Part shown: positions 21,306-33,948 of the stretch, in pieces
Position numbering within the stretch: the first letter of the stretch is position 1
How the letters are laid out: every line of letters starts with the position of its first letter
Assembly (NCBI GenBank): GCA_032718475.1
Contig: JAUCBJ010001241.1
Coordinates: forward strand, 1-64,000
Source: Nemertoderma westbladi
Lineage: Eukaryota > Xenacoelomorpha > Nemertodermatida > Nemertodermatidae
Length of the DNA stretch: 64,000 nt
Direction of reading: 5' to 3'
The notes under the pieces: model-generated
The model's database searches: none
What the model saw: the letters and a program-made list of their open reading frames with translations, nothing else
What the model was told of the DNA's origin: nothing
Position numbers and translations under genes: made by a program

Positions 21306-23217
21306 TAACAATAAACTTATAGAACACGTCATCCCTCACTAACGTAGTAACAATAAACTTATAGAACACGTCATCCCTCACTAACGTAGTAACAATAAAC
21401 TTATAGAACACGTCATCGCTCACTAACGTAGTAACAATAAACTTATAGAACACGTCATCCCTCACTAACGTAGTAACAATAAACTTATAGAACACTTCAT
21501 CCCTCACTAACTTAGTAACAATAAACTTATAGAACACGTCATCTCTAACAGTCATCCCTCACTAACTTAGTAACAATAAACTTATAGAACACGTCATCCC
21601 TCACTATCGTAGTAACAATAAACTTATAGAACACGTCATCCCTCACTAACGTAGTAACAATAACCTTATAAAACACGTCATCCCTCACTAACGTAGTAAC
21701 AATAAACTTATAGAACACGTCATCCCTCACTAACGTAGTAACAATAAACTTATAGAACACGTCATCCCTCACTAACGTAGTAACAATAAACTTATAGAAC
21801 ACGTCATCCCTCACTAACGTAGTAACAATAAACTTATAGAACACGTCATCCCTCACTAACGTAGTAACAATAACCTTATAGAACACGTCATCCCTCACTA
21901 ACGTAGTAACAATAACCTTATAGAACACGTCATCCCTCACTAACGTAGTAACAATAACCTTATAGAACACGTCATCCCTCACTAACGTAATAACAATAAA
22001 CTTATAGAACACGTCATCCCTCACTAACGTAGTAACAATAACCTTATAGAACACGTCATCCCTCACTAACGTAGTAACAATAAACTTATAGAACACGTCA
22101 TCCCTCACTAACGTAGTAACAATAAACTTATAGAACACGTCATCCCTCACTAACTTAGTAACAATAAACTTATAGAACACGTCATCTCTAACAGTCATCC
22201 CTCACTAACTTAGTAACAATAAACTTATAGAACACGTCATCCCTCACTAACGTAGTAACAATAACCTTATAGAACACGTCATCCCTCACTAACGTAGTAA
22301 CAATAAACTTATAGAACACGTCATCCCTCACTAACTTAGTAACAATAAACTTATAGAACACGTAATCCCTCACTAACGTAGTAACAATAACCTTATAGAA
22401 CACGTCATCCCTCACTAACGTAGTAACAATAAACTTATAGAACACTTCATCCCTCACTAACTTAGTAACAATAAACTTATAGAACACGTCATCTCTAACA
22501 GTCATCCCTCACTAACTTAGTAACAATAAACTTATAGAACACGTCATCCCTCACTAACGTAGTAACAATAACCTTATAGAACACGTCATCCCTCACTAAC
22601 GTAGTAACAATAACCTTATAGAACACGTCATCCCTCACTAACGTAGTAACAATAAACTTATAGAACACGTCATCCCTCACTAACGTAGTAACAATAAACT
22701 TATAGAACACGTCATCCCTCACTAACGTAGTAACAATAAACTTATAGAACACGTCATCCCTCACTAACGTAGTAACAATAAACTTATAGAACACGTCATC
22801 CCTCACTAACGTAGTAACAATAACCTTATAGAACACGTCATCCCTCACTAACGTAGTAACAATAAACTTATAGAACACGTCATCCCTCACTAACGTAGTA
22901 ACAATAACCTTATAGAACACGTCATCCCTCACTAACGTAGTAACAATAAACTTATAGAACACGTCAACGCCCACTAACTTAGTAACAATAACCTTATAGA
23001 ACACGTCATCCCTCACTAACTTAGTAACAATAAACTTATAGAACACGTCATCCCTCACTAACGTAGTAACAATAAACTTATAGAATACGTCATCGCTCAC
23101 TAACGTAGTAACAATAAACTTATAGAACACGTCATCCCTCACTAACTTAGTAACAATAAACTTATAGAACACGTCATCCCTCACTATCGTAGTAACAATA
23201 AACTTATAGAAGACGTC
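21306..23217. repeat. 42-bp satellite, right block
   Basis: About 45 copies of the same unit. Three junctions with a 13-bp partial unit, CGTCATCTCTAACAGTC, lie near 21538, 22181 and 22488 and shift the register. The variant AACACTTCATCC precedes two of them, 950 bp apart, which indicates segmental duplication of several units at once. A further variant unit, ATAACCTTATAG, alternates with ATAAACTTATAG in the right half. Confidence 0.95.
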
Positions 23218-24048
23218 TTGAGTATTCTCCATTGATTATAACCATTGTAGGATATAGTTGCTACAGTAACTGCAATTAATCGCTGATGGGCAAAAACACG
23301 ATTTCCAAAATTCCGATATGTTTAAAACGTTTTATTTGTTTAATGTTTTTTAATTGATTTTTGGACTCCTTTTAAATCTGAGTTATGTTGAATTAATTAA
23401 AATTAAGAAATTAATTAAAACTCATGTCATAACGCTGAAAAGTGTTACTTTTCACACAATGATGTAAATTTGTAAATATTTATTTCGGCGGAAATGGGTA
23501 CTTTAATTTATTAAAAATATGCCTTGAAGGCGGCGAAATGTTCACTACGTTGGTTAATATCACTAAAATATGAAAATAAGTAATGATAAATGTAGGAATA
23601 TTGGTCGAGCATTGACGCTAACCATATACACCATATACCTTTAATATAACAACCATTGTTAGCAAGTCGGAGCCCCCCCCCCCCCCCCCCCCCCACGGCC
23701 CACCCCCTAACAAAATTTTTCAAATTTTTTTAATCAAATGCTACGAAATTTGGTCTAACGAAAGTTCGACACCTTTTCTTACTGCAACCTGCAGGATTTT
23801 AGCTACAACAAGCCTTTTATAATGCCTATTTAACAATACTTAGCCATCTCTTATCGGCTTTTTCTTCGTATTTGGAATGTAATAATATAGATATCATTAG
23901 AACCGCTTTCGTCTGCTATTCCAAATCTGAATACAGAAAACTTAAGTTTTGCACAAAGTAAGAATTATATTACTTTTGAGGGTTCCTCTTTCCTACAACA
24001 ACTATCTACATATAAATAAGCAGTTTCGTTATTAGTTAATTTAGCATG
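23218..24048. other. Unassigned interval with a 22-bp poly-C tract
   Basis: Poly-C occupies 23673-23694 followed by ACGGCCCACCCCCTAAC, similar in style to GACCCACCCCCTAAC near 14205. Nothing else was recognised. Confidence 0.5.
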
Positions 24049-24049
24049 A

Positions 24050-24125
24050 AATCGGCGCATTATTTAATAATTTGGGTTATGATGTGAAGGTTTTCGGTTC
24101 GAATCCCACGCATTTCGCAATATTT
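24050..24125 (+). mobile_element. tRNA-like SINE head (degenerate)
   Basis: GGTTCGAATCCCACGC near 24096 matches the RNA polymerase III B-box closely. The expected A-box about 45 bp upstream (TCGGCGCATTATTTAATAATT) is degenerate and the cloverleaf does not close well. A decayed tRNA-derived SINE is more likely than a tRNA gene. Confidence 0.4.
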
Positions 24126-24548
24126 GTGATTGGTAGATACCTGGCGTAATTATAATTAATTATAGTTTGTATTCATATAAATATAACTACATCTCATAAA
24201 AATGTAAATAGCAATATTGTTAATTCACAATCCATTTTTCAGTGTTAAAATTATGAATTCGCTTTTCTTATCATAAGAAATTCCTTCTGTTTGAACCCAC
24301 GCAACCTTTTTTCATCAAAGAATTCTCATCAATGAACCTAAAATTAATTGTTTAACGATTGGGATGTCATTGTTGGGTAATTCGATGAGAACATGATTGC
24401 ATTACCATAATGGCATGTCTGTAATCTGAATACGAGCAGCTTGTCTCTAATCAACTTCCTATTGTTAAAAGAAAAATTGTTTCATTAACTATAATTGCCC
24501 AGTCGGAAGCCTATAGTGATTCTCTAAGAAGGATACGTCACATATTGT

Positions 24549-24750
24549 TACACTAGCTTTATCTTACCTATTAACTAGGGACCCTAGCTCTATCTTACCT
24601 ATTAACTAGGGACCCTAGCTCTATCTTACCTATTAACTAGGGACCCTAGCTTTATCTTACCTATTAACTAGGGACCCTAGCTTTATCTTACCTATTAACT
24701 AGGGACACTAGCTTTATCTTACCTATTAACTAGGGACCCTAGCTTTATTC
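24549..24750. repeat. 31-bp tandem repeat, about 6.4 copies
   Basis: A unit containing TATCTTACCTATTAACTAGG and GACCCTAGCT repeats with period 31. Only T/C and A/C single-base variants separate units. Confidence 0.95.
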
Positions 24751-25500
24751 TTTATAGTTGAATAAATAACGAATTCTTAGTTCCTTTGAATTGTTTACTG
24801 TTTAGGTCCCTACGGTCTCGAAGTTGAATACGTGGTTGATTATTTATGATTGCTTTGGATTATTCTTATTATTTATGTTGCTTGTCGATTAGTTGTATAA
24901 TATTCAATAATAGCAATATTACAGTAGTAATATCATTTATTTACGCTTGTTTGTAAAGTTGAACTTGTTACACAAACGTGCCTACATTGCAAGTGAAAAT
25001 AAAGAGCGTGGATCAGAACGCTGTTATGAATAACTTTATTCAAAAATTGTAACATTACTCAACGCAGTTAGTATTAACAGCGAGTTGTTATTTAGCACTT
25101 TACAACTTTAGAGGACATTACAGCATTGTATTGGCCTTTACAATTAGTATTGTATTGGTATTATGTAAGGTCCCGACGGCGTGACTGTAAAGTCACCCCG
25201 TCATGGTTACCACATAAACAATAGTTGGTATTTATTATTAATATAATAACAGCCAGATAGGCCTACTGCTACTGCATTACCTACCAGTAGCTATTAATAA
25301 CCAGTAGCTCTAAAGTAGTAACATGGCACCAACCGCCACCATAAATATAAGCAACTTATTTATAACATAATTTATGTCATTTTTACATTTATTTATACAG
25401 CAACTAATATACTTCGTGGAGTTTCTATCACTTATAATGTATATTTACAGTCATTTCGTAATGTTACATTTTGGAATAAAACTATATACATACTTGTTGC
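24751..25500. other. AT-rich interval, no gene
   Basis: Contains a short self-complementary GACTGTAAAGTCAC near 25183. No coding or RNA gene was recognised. Confidence 0.4.
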
Positions 25501-25612
25501 AAAGTACTTTACAGTGTTCTGATCCTCGTGGCTTTATTTTCACTCACTCACTAACGTTCGTTCGTGTAATAAAGCCACTCGGATCATCACACTAGTAAAG
25601 TGCTACTTTACA
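25500..25612. repeat. Hairpin with about 35-bp imperfect arms
   Basis: The left arm TACTTTACAGTG, TGATCCTCGTGGCTTTATT pairs with the right arm AATAAAGCCACTCGGATCA, CACTAGTAAAGTGC around a loop rich in TCAC and GTTC repeats. It looks like a small foldback element. Confidence 0.7.
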
Positions 25613-26167
25613 CACAAGTATGTAAATAGTTATTAGGAAACGGCTACCGAAGTGAGATTGCTTATTAAATAGTTATGGAACTTTTGATTTTCAAAAAACG
25701 TGTGAAGTTTTTGGTGGAATTTCACGAATTGATATAACGTCAATCTGTAAATAATTTACACGCAATTTTAGCTAATCAATTTTACAACATTACTTACAAT
25801 ATTAGATGTACTGGTACGTCTGGTACACTGGTTTATCTAGTTAGTAATTCAATCCATATATTTGTAAAAGTCACTTTTTTTGTTAAATTCGTCACAAGTT
25901 TGACAAAAAAAGAACACATTTTCAAAAAAAAAAATTATTTTCGAATTACATTTATAAGTATCCCTATCCAACCCACCGATTTCGGACAAGAATTTTGGAA
26001 TAATAACTTTTAACTAATAACTGTTGTGTTTAAAATACACCCTATCACTTTATGTTGTGCTGTTTCGAGTGGTTTTTTTATACGCATGAATGTGTGCAAC
26101 AGTATGTAACTGTTGTTGGGATAAAGATATTACTGACCGACATTATTTCCAACCAAATAATTAAATT

Positions 26168-26705
26168 ATGTATGTCATACAAATTATATATGTACAAATA
26201 TCGACTTACATAAATTATTGTCTTATTATACTTTGGGGCAATGCCCCCTCCACAGTCTTAAAACCAATTCGCACAAAAATAAACGAACTTCTTCGTTGCA
26301 TCTCTTTCACCTACCACTCTGATACTCCAATATTCAAACAGTTAATAATATTACCACCTAATTTATTATATGAATATCAAGTTGCTTCATTATGTATTCT
26401 GAAATAATATAAATCCCACATTCGAACTTTCCAAACTAATTCAAAAACGAAACACAGTCCGCTCACAGTTTACCAGACTAGACTAGCTACTTGACTAACT
26501 ACTAGACCTACCAGATCGGCTGTCAGAAGAGACTTTACACTCCCCCTATTCCATTTTATTTCAACTCAACGGTTCCTGAGCTTTCGTGGCCCTCATGTCT
26601 GGAACTCGCTGCCCGACGAACTCAGGTGCAGGAAATCTAAATCACTCTTCCAATTTAATCTTAAAAAACACCTCTTCAAAAAATATAACCTATTTTTTTT
26701 CCGAC
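26168..26705 (+). pseudogene. Non-LTR retrotransposon C-terminal remnant
   Basis: The frame 26168-26407 reads CLIILWGNAPSTVLKPI and continues in the style of the post-reverse-transcriptase region of LINE ORF2. After a break, another frame near 26574-26690 reads FLSFRGPHVWNSLPDELR, the conserved WNSLP block near LINE ORF2 ends. The reverse transcriptase and endonuclease are missing, so this is a 5'-truncated, frameshifted fragment. The clade is not determined. Confidence 0.75.
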
Positions 26706-27884
26706 TAATAATTTAATTTATCCTATAAATATTGCTCGACGCTGCTACTTTAATTTTAAGCATTTTTTTCCAGTTTCACAATAAATCTAAGTCTTATTGT
26801 ATTTAAATTGTATCTAAATTATATTAAATTTTTTATTTTTTATTTTTTATTGTTTCTTGTTTTAATTTTCATCTCCAAATATTTGTTTAGATCCGCACAG
26901 CTGGTGGAAACATCAGAATTATTAATATCATTATAAACTTATCATAACGTGAACTTTATTATATTACTTTTATAACATAAACATATATCGTATAAATCAA
27001 TAATTTTATATATTTTTATTTTTATATTTTTTATATTTTATTATTATCTATTTTAACTTTACATATATACAACGACGTTTGATTTCTAGCCTACTACTGT
27101 ATGCTGAGTGAGGTATGTTTTGCCCACAAATTCCGATCTATACCATTGTTGGGTTTTTTTTTGAGTTTTTCTTAGAGTTTTTATGAGTTGTGAGTGGTCG
27201 TCCAGAAAAATTCCCTCAAATTATTTACCCGTGGAGAAATTTTTTTTACAGACCCCTAAATATAGCAACGGAAACAATTTGCTTAGGTACGGTTGGCATG
27301 TAATACGTGTAGCGGAGAAATGATAGCTGACCTATGTATTAGATGCAAACTAGTTTACTGGTACTGCATAAATTCAGTAGTAAAACTCACTACATTTATT
27401 CTCCCTAAAATCAATTACTGTCCTTTTCACAAATATTTATTCTCCTTAAATACAGCGAGAAAAAATTAATTGTATGAAAGCTGTACTTCCGGTGTGAAAC
27501 TTCCTGTATGAAACTGTTGATGTGACCATCGCTTTCAGTAAGAGTAAAGTTTTCTAAAGCCGTTAGACCACGAATTATCCACAAATTGTGACGTAGTCCC
27601 TGTGCAATGTGCAGTGTGCATTCCCCCAAGAAAGTTATCCAGATGTATTGTATTAATTTAGCGTCCGTCTAAGGATACCAGGAAGATATGAACCTGGGAT
27701 TGCCTCTATAAAGGGTCTCGATGAGGAGGGGCCACTGTCCTCGCCAGACGCTCTTTGATTTCCATGAAATGTCCTGGAGTGTTGGAGATCTAGGATACAA
27801 GTGTAGCTGTATGTTTGTTCCCACTCTGTTACCATATGGGTGGCCGGATATAACCCAAGATGGGTGCTTTCAATGCACCTGCGG
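26706..27884. other. AT-rich interval, no gene
   Basis: Long T-rich stretch 26755-27060, probably including the 3' UTR of the preceding LINE remnant. Nothing else was recognised. Confidence 0.4.
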
Positions 27885-28040
27885 GTAGTTGTGATGTTCC
27901 CAGCCAGTGCATAATCTTGTGATTTGGCAGCCTCATGGAGTGAATAAGCATGGTCGACAGCCCATGACTTTCTTGAGACGCCTATTAAAGGACACTGCTC
28001 TTGATGATGCGGATGATCTAGCAAATGCATGGGACTATTC
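27885..28040 (+). pseudogene. RTE retrotransposon fragment (ORF2 C-terminus)
   Basis: Nucleotides correspond to 46550-46685 in the better-preserved RTE copy, including CAGTGCATAATCTTGTG and GGAGTGAATAAGCATGGT. It encodes the C-terminal HNLV...QPHGVNKHG block. A short detached piece immediately upstream of a second fragment of the same family. Confidence 0.85.
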
Positions 28041-28114
28041 ATTCCTGTTGCCTTAGGTGTCCCATAAACTTCGACAGTCCTCAGGAAATGTGTCATCAGG
28101 AAATGTCTGATCGT

Positions 28115-28620
28115 ATGAGCATAACCATTAAGGATGGATCCGGAAGTCAGGTGAAGATTTCGTAAGGGGAAGGCATGGGCAGCATTGAATGGGTTGTCCA
28201 GGATTTGGAAGTCACAAAGGATACGTCGAAAACTTAAGGTTCGACTATATTTTAGAGCAGCAGCAGAACCAGTTCTATATGGGAGTCCAAATCTCTGGAT
28301 GGCACATACACAAGAATGCACCGTGTCAAGTACAATGCACATATATCCAACCAGACGCTATATTATAGTATTGTAATATTGGAGGTGACTCATTGGTCCC
28401 TCCAAGCTTGACACTTGCACAGTGCTTACGTCCTGAGGACCAGCCTGTGGACAATCTTGTGGTTTATCAGACCCACGGTGAAAATAAGCAAGCTGAGAGC
28501 TCATGTCATTCCTAGGACGTCTCTTCAAGGACACTGACCTCGATGCTGTTTTGGGATAATCTCGCGAAAGTCATGGGGGATAGGGAATTATGGCGGCGAG
28601 TTATCTATCAAGGATGATGC
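28115..28620 (+). pseudogene. RTE retrotransposon fragment, older copy
   Basis: Aligns with 46190-46715 of the RTE copy: LSRIWKS...RKLKVRL, then a decayed VLYGS...MAHT stretch and the GGVSL and ILKD regions. It carries several frameshifts. Being more diverged than the 27.9-kb piece, it probably represents a separate insertion. Confidence 0.8.
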
Positions 28621-31600
28621 TGGTTGGTAGCACGGAGTGTTGATAGAGTTTATTCAGTTTATCGGTCCACATCACGTACCTGAGAATTTGACAGAAAGCA
28701 GGTAGGCCTATGTGGCCCACCTTACCTACACATGTGGCACTTGGCATCCTTCATGGCGGAGTTTACATGCAGCGGGTGTTTCGGTTTTCTCTTTCTGCAC
28801 AATTCATCAGTGGTGGGGGTTACCGGGAGGCCATTCATACTTATGAATTCTGACCAGAACCTGGGATATGATCTGCTAATTCCAATATTGCTCTCAAAGT
28901 TCTACGGTGTCACCAAGCTCTAAAGCTCTTCCAGGGGATCGAGAATGAGTTGAAGTTCTTGTTCAGGACCTACCTGCATGCAGCAATTGAATTTGATGCT
29001 GTCAGTAGAGGGACACCTGTAGTATGTTGTGGAATGTCTCGGCAATGTTAGTGTCATCGGTGATGTTGATGTGGAGTATCATAGTGAAAATCGGCTCTAG
29101 GTTCTGAGCAGTCGCATATCTTTCTTGGAAACATGGAGGGCTGTTGGTGCCGTGTGTGAGTGCACCAGACCTCCCACCACTGACACCACCGATTGTATAT
29201 TTGCATAGGCCTGCTCGTATGCTGCATTGTCTTTCTGCTGCATGCGTATCTCAGTTAAGAGGTCGAGGATCCTCTATTGCAGTATCTCGCTGCACAGCAC
29301 CTGAATCACGATGTGCCATACGAGTTGAGTGAACACGACGAGTGTTGATGGTCCTGTCATCTGAACCAAGTTTGGAAGGTGCCTTGATGTCGGAGTCAGG
29401 CATCAATCAGTTTTCATATGGTCATAAAAGCCAATGCAGCTAGTAGTAGGTAGTTAACAAACTGTAGATATGCCAAATGTAGAGATCAGGTATATAAAGC
29501 TGAACTTATATTGAGTTTATATATAATGATCCGGATCCGGAAGGCGGATGTCTGCAGTGCACCATGTCCATGACCTATCAGTCCATGGGGATATTGGGCG
29601 AGCCGTATACAATGATGAGTCCATAATGGTGCAAGAGATTGTGGCACGCAGACTTTGGATACATTACATTGGATATATTATATATAATATTAAAAAATTA
29701 TCATTTTATTATATCACTTCCAAGTAGGCCTAGAAAAATAACGGAATTTTGGGATACTAACTAAAGGGATGTGATAATTGCCTTTCGGATAAAATTGGTG
29801 GAATAATTATGTATTTATGAAGTTCTTATGGAAGGGAGTTCTAAGTCAGAGTGCTGACAGATACTTCCAGTATTAATGTCATACATAAATCGGGTGTGTC
29901 ATTTTATAGGACTATATAATCCGCACTTTTTGTTTATGGATGTGAAACGTAAATATATTTATAAACTCTCGGCGCATCTATTCTAAAGGAGTCAAGAGCT
30001 CCAGGCGACGGGCTTTTTTAATTACCGCGGTATATGATGCGTGTCGAGGGAATTCGCAGCGTAGTATCCACGTAGATACTCGTTCGAATGCACCTGTGAT
30101 GTCGAAAATCAGTTGAGACCAGAGATTCCATTTACTATTGTTATATTCTAGATGAATTATGATGAACGAGGCGCCCGTATATAGTAGAAACAAACGGTCG
30201 CACGGTACTGCAATGTGCTCGCTCTTAGATCAATCACTCCATATCGGTGGGGCACAGGTTGCATCTCTTGGAATCAACCAACAGGCAACCCCCTTCCACC
30301 AGCCTCCCCCTCCCCTTACCCCATTGGCTTCGGCGCACGCTTTTGTTGCTCTATCTTGTGATAATAAACTCGTAGAAAGTTTCAGCTATGTGTATTCTAT
30401 TCGATTCCTTTATATACCCCCGTTTTGTTCCGTCTGAAATGATTACCTCATTGTGTGTTGCGGTTTTGTAGGGTAATTTTCCTTCACTGCTGTTGATAGA
30501 TATAAGAGCAGATTAGTGGGAAATTTTTTTGTGAAATTAAGGTAATTGTCAATTTAAAATTGGCACACAAGGAGATAAAGTTCATAATTTAGAGGTTGAA
30601 CAATTTATTATTAATCCTTATCAATTGTACACCGTGCAAAAAAAATATTCTTATCAAAAATTGACGTCCCTATCATTATAACACATTGAAACAACATTGT
30701 ACGGCAGTACGGCATTGACGTCGTCCAGATTTGTTGTTGATTAATTCGAATTTCCCGCCCTTATTTTGTACTAAACGGAAGTATTTTGCTAATTTTACTA
30801 TCGCAATAATTTTTATTGTCCATTTTTATCATTTTTTTGTCAATTTTTTTTGATTTTTTATGTCATCCAAAGGTCTAATGTTAGGTTCCATGCTACCGGT
30901 TTCTCTACTGCTGTTCTCTCAGGCTATCAGTACCGGTTAGTATATATATAGCACTATTTTGCTGTATTGTATGTACAGATGTAGGTATAAAGCAAGGCCT
31001 ACTAGAGAAACAGGCCTGGAATCCGAGATCAAGCCAATTCTATTGAAGGCCTAATAATCCAATGTGTGTGTGTGTGTCCGGAGCTCTACAGCCCGCATTT
31101 CTAAACCAATCTGATCGAGTAAGGTATCAAACGAAGCGGAATTGTCATACGATGCTCACCGCCCAAAAACATTTTGGTATTCTAGAACATTATTATGCTA
31201 TTAATAGCTATTATTGTAAATTGCAATTTTTCATGTGTAAACCATAGGCTATTATATACTACTACTTCTACTTGGGACTACGTTAGGAGGACAAGCTGTC
31301 CGCCGCTAGCGCTATTCTAGAACATAGATAAATAAAGGTAATAGGATTTATTAATAATAGTAGGCCTTGGTATAAAGCAGGTATTTCTGTATTTTAGTAC
31401 CGGTACCGGCACTGGTACTGCTATAGGCCTACTGTGTAGCCTACCATTTAAATACGGTAATGGTAGGCCTACCGGTTGTGCTAATAAATTTTAAATAATT
31501 GATAGGCGAAACTGGATTGCAGGATTGTGGAAAATGTGGATATACCTTTCACATAATTTAGGCCTTACTGTATTAGTTTTATAATCAATAATGGATCATG

Positions 31601-31640
31601 ACTACTGTCTGAGTAGTGTTACGGATAGCGGCTCCACTAC
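28621..31640. other. Long interval without a supported gene
   Basis: 28720-29400 is less AT-rich than its surroundings but only short, domain-free frames are visible. TTCTAGAACAT occurs near 31181 and 31312, and several TAGGCCTAC motifs lie between 31000 and 31480. I recognise no gene or RNA. Confidence 0.45.
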
Positions 31641-31644
31641 TTCC

Positions 31645-32260
31645 AACAGCACAGAAGGCCCGCCTCTGTAACCTGCCCCTTTCCCTCAATTAGTTAAATG
31701 ATCGTTTATTGTTTTGGTTAGAAAATCCCGTCTCTGTAACCTGCTCCTTTCCCTCAATTAGTTAAATGATCGTTTATTGTTTTGGTTAGAAAATCCCGTC
31801 TCTGTAACCTGCTCCTTTCCCTCAATTAGTTAAATGATCGTTTATTGTTTTGGTTAGATAATCCCGCCTCTGTAACCTGCTCCTTTCCCTCAATTGGTAA
31901 TGTTATCGTTTATTGTTTTGGTTAGAAAATCCCGCCTCTGTAACCTGCTCCTTTCTCTCAATTGGTAATGTTATCGTTTATTGTTTTGGTTAGAAAATCC
32001 CGTCTCTGTAACCTGCTCCTTTCCCTCAATTAGTTAAATGATCGTTTATTGTTTTGGTTAGAAAATCCCGTCTCTGTAACCTGCTCCTTTCCCTCAATTA
32101 GTTAAATGATCGTTTATTGTTTTGGTTAGAAAATCTCGTCTCTGTAACCTGCTCCTTTTCCTGATTTGGTAAAGTGACTGTTTATTGTTTTGGTTAGAAA
32201 ACTCGGCCTTAACCTGCTCCTTTCCATCAATTGGTAATTGTTTTTGGCTATAAAATGAGT
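31645..32260. repeat. 68-bp tandem repeat, about 9 copies
   Basis: A unit with TTATTGTTTTGGTTAGAAAA and TCTGTAACCTGCTCCTTTCC repeats at 68 bp. Units alternate between AATTAGTTAAATGATCG and AATTGGTAATGTTATCG variants. The last two units, from about 32150, are more diverged, the usual pattern at an array edge. A lone relative is at 2478. Confidence 0.95.
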
Positions 32261-32786
32261 GTTTTGCTACGTCATGTGGTAATCGATTATCGACAACAAC
32301 CACAAACTATTTAATATAGAGTCTTTTTACCACAGGCGCATATGGAAATCTACCTCATAGTCTATAAATCATGGAATCATGGAATGTTTTGGCACAGGCA
32401 TAGTGAAATCAACTGTCTGACAGTCCAGAAATTAGCAGTCTGACAGTTTGAAGAAATACATACATAAAAATTGACAATAAAAGTCATTAAATGGACAACA
32501 AAAGTCATTATGCATAATTCGTAAAAAAAAGTGACAAAAAAAGTCAAATAAATTGACATAAAAAATCACTGCCTTTTACTATACAAATTGCCACTTCATC
32601 TTGCTTTAGTTATTTGGCTTGCGTATTTGATTTTCAATTTGAACAAATTTTGTACAACATCACCCAAGTTTTTTAGTCACGATAATTTCGATATATAAAA
32701 TTTTAATATATTTTATTTCATAAAATTGCCCTTTTAACCTATTTACTACCGACGTGGTTTTTTTACCTTCAAATACAATGTCTTGT

Positions 32787-33035
32787 AGAAGGCGGGGCAG
32801 CTCAGTTGGTTGTGCGCCGGGCCTGCAATCTATTGCTTGTAGGTTCGACCCCCACCAGGAACCTTTTATCTCTTGGTGTCGTTCAAATAAGTTCAATTAC
32901 TGGGAGCAAAACAAGGAATTAATTAATAGGAGTAGCGTCCTTTTCTACCCTCGGGTAGCAGCTTTCGAAAGAAGAGCCTTCGTGTCGCATCCGGCTTCAG
33001 CCGACTGTTTGCTTGTTTTTTTTTGCCTTAATTAG
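32787..33035 (+). mobile_element. tRNA-derived SINE
   Basis: The head has an A-box-like GGCAGCTCAGTTGGTTG and a B-box GGTTCGACCCC at tRNA spacing, without a clean cloverleaf. About 180 bp of unrelated body follows, with CCCTCGGGTAGCAGC, and a T-rich tail near 33015-33027. The pattern is that of a tRNA-derived SINE. Confidence 0.7.
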
Positions 33036-33948
33036 CTTAAACTGGCGACATTTCCTCTAGGCCTACAGTATTAATGAATAGTAACTTACGTTACTAGTCA
33101 TTAATTATTTGTATTCATTAATTAGTTTATTCCCATAATTGGGCACAATTATAAGAAAGGATTTATTTATTAAAAATTATATGTTAATATTATTAATTTC
33201 AATACTTGGTAGAGATTGTTTGTGACTGTAGGGTACAGATGGGCAGTGAAATGAGAGAATTTTGCATTTCTCCAGACAACTGTCTGGCCTATTATCACTA
33301 CTGTGTAGATTATAGGCCTACGATGCCTTTCTATTTAACTATCGCCGAGGATACTTCCGTTTGGTTTGTACCGAACCACGTGGGGAGTTAGTTCCCGCCA
33401 CATGTTGTTTCTACTGTGAACTGGGTTATCCGTACACGAATTGCTGACGAATTTCTTACATATTTGTTAATATTTCAATTTTATTAATCAACGACTCTGT
33501 AAATTTAACAAAATAACAATCAAATTTTGTTACACAATATCCGTAAACAACACATTCAAAGAACATTTGTTTTTGTTATGGGATAAAAATTATCATATTT
33601 ATATTTAAATTTATGAATATCAAATTGTTAGTTATAAATAATTATATTTTGATTTAACAATTATCATAGTTTGTAACTCATAGCTGTTACTGATATAAGA
33701 AGGGCATAAACTGATTTCTGCTGACAATAATCTAATGTGGAGGCCTGTAGGTAACACGTTGTCGAGTAGTAAATAAACTTTTGATTATATATAAATCGTA
33801 AAACCATTTGAATATATTGGGTTTATTGGGTTCAATATTGTATCGCGATGTATTTACAATATGGTAAGTTTTGCTTACGTAAGCTAAGCCCGTACTGTAT
33901 GACTAATTCTAGAATAGAAGCTCGTTATTCTATGTGGTATATTATACA
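33036..33948. other. AT-rich interval, no gene
   Basis: No coding region or RNA gene recognised. TTCTAGAATAG lies near 33907. Confidence 0.4.

Noticed and set aside
19605-23217. CRISPR array
   Set aside because: Units are contiguous 42-bp tandem copies without unique spacers, in animal DNA.
19545-23232. Minus-strand repeat protein in the 42-bp array
   Set aside because: Same cause (42 = 14 codons). The frame is interrupted by 13-bp junctions and by a 1000-bp transposon, with no sign of selection.
24050-24125. Functional tRNA gene
   Set aside because: The B-box is good but the A-box and stems are degenerate and no proper cloverleaf closes; the same holds for 39925, 47888 and 54962.
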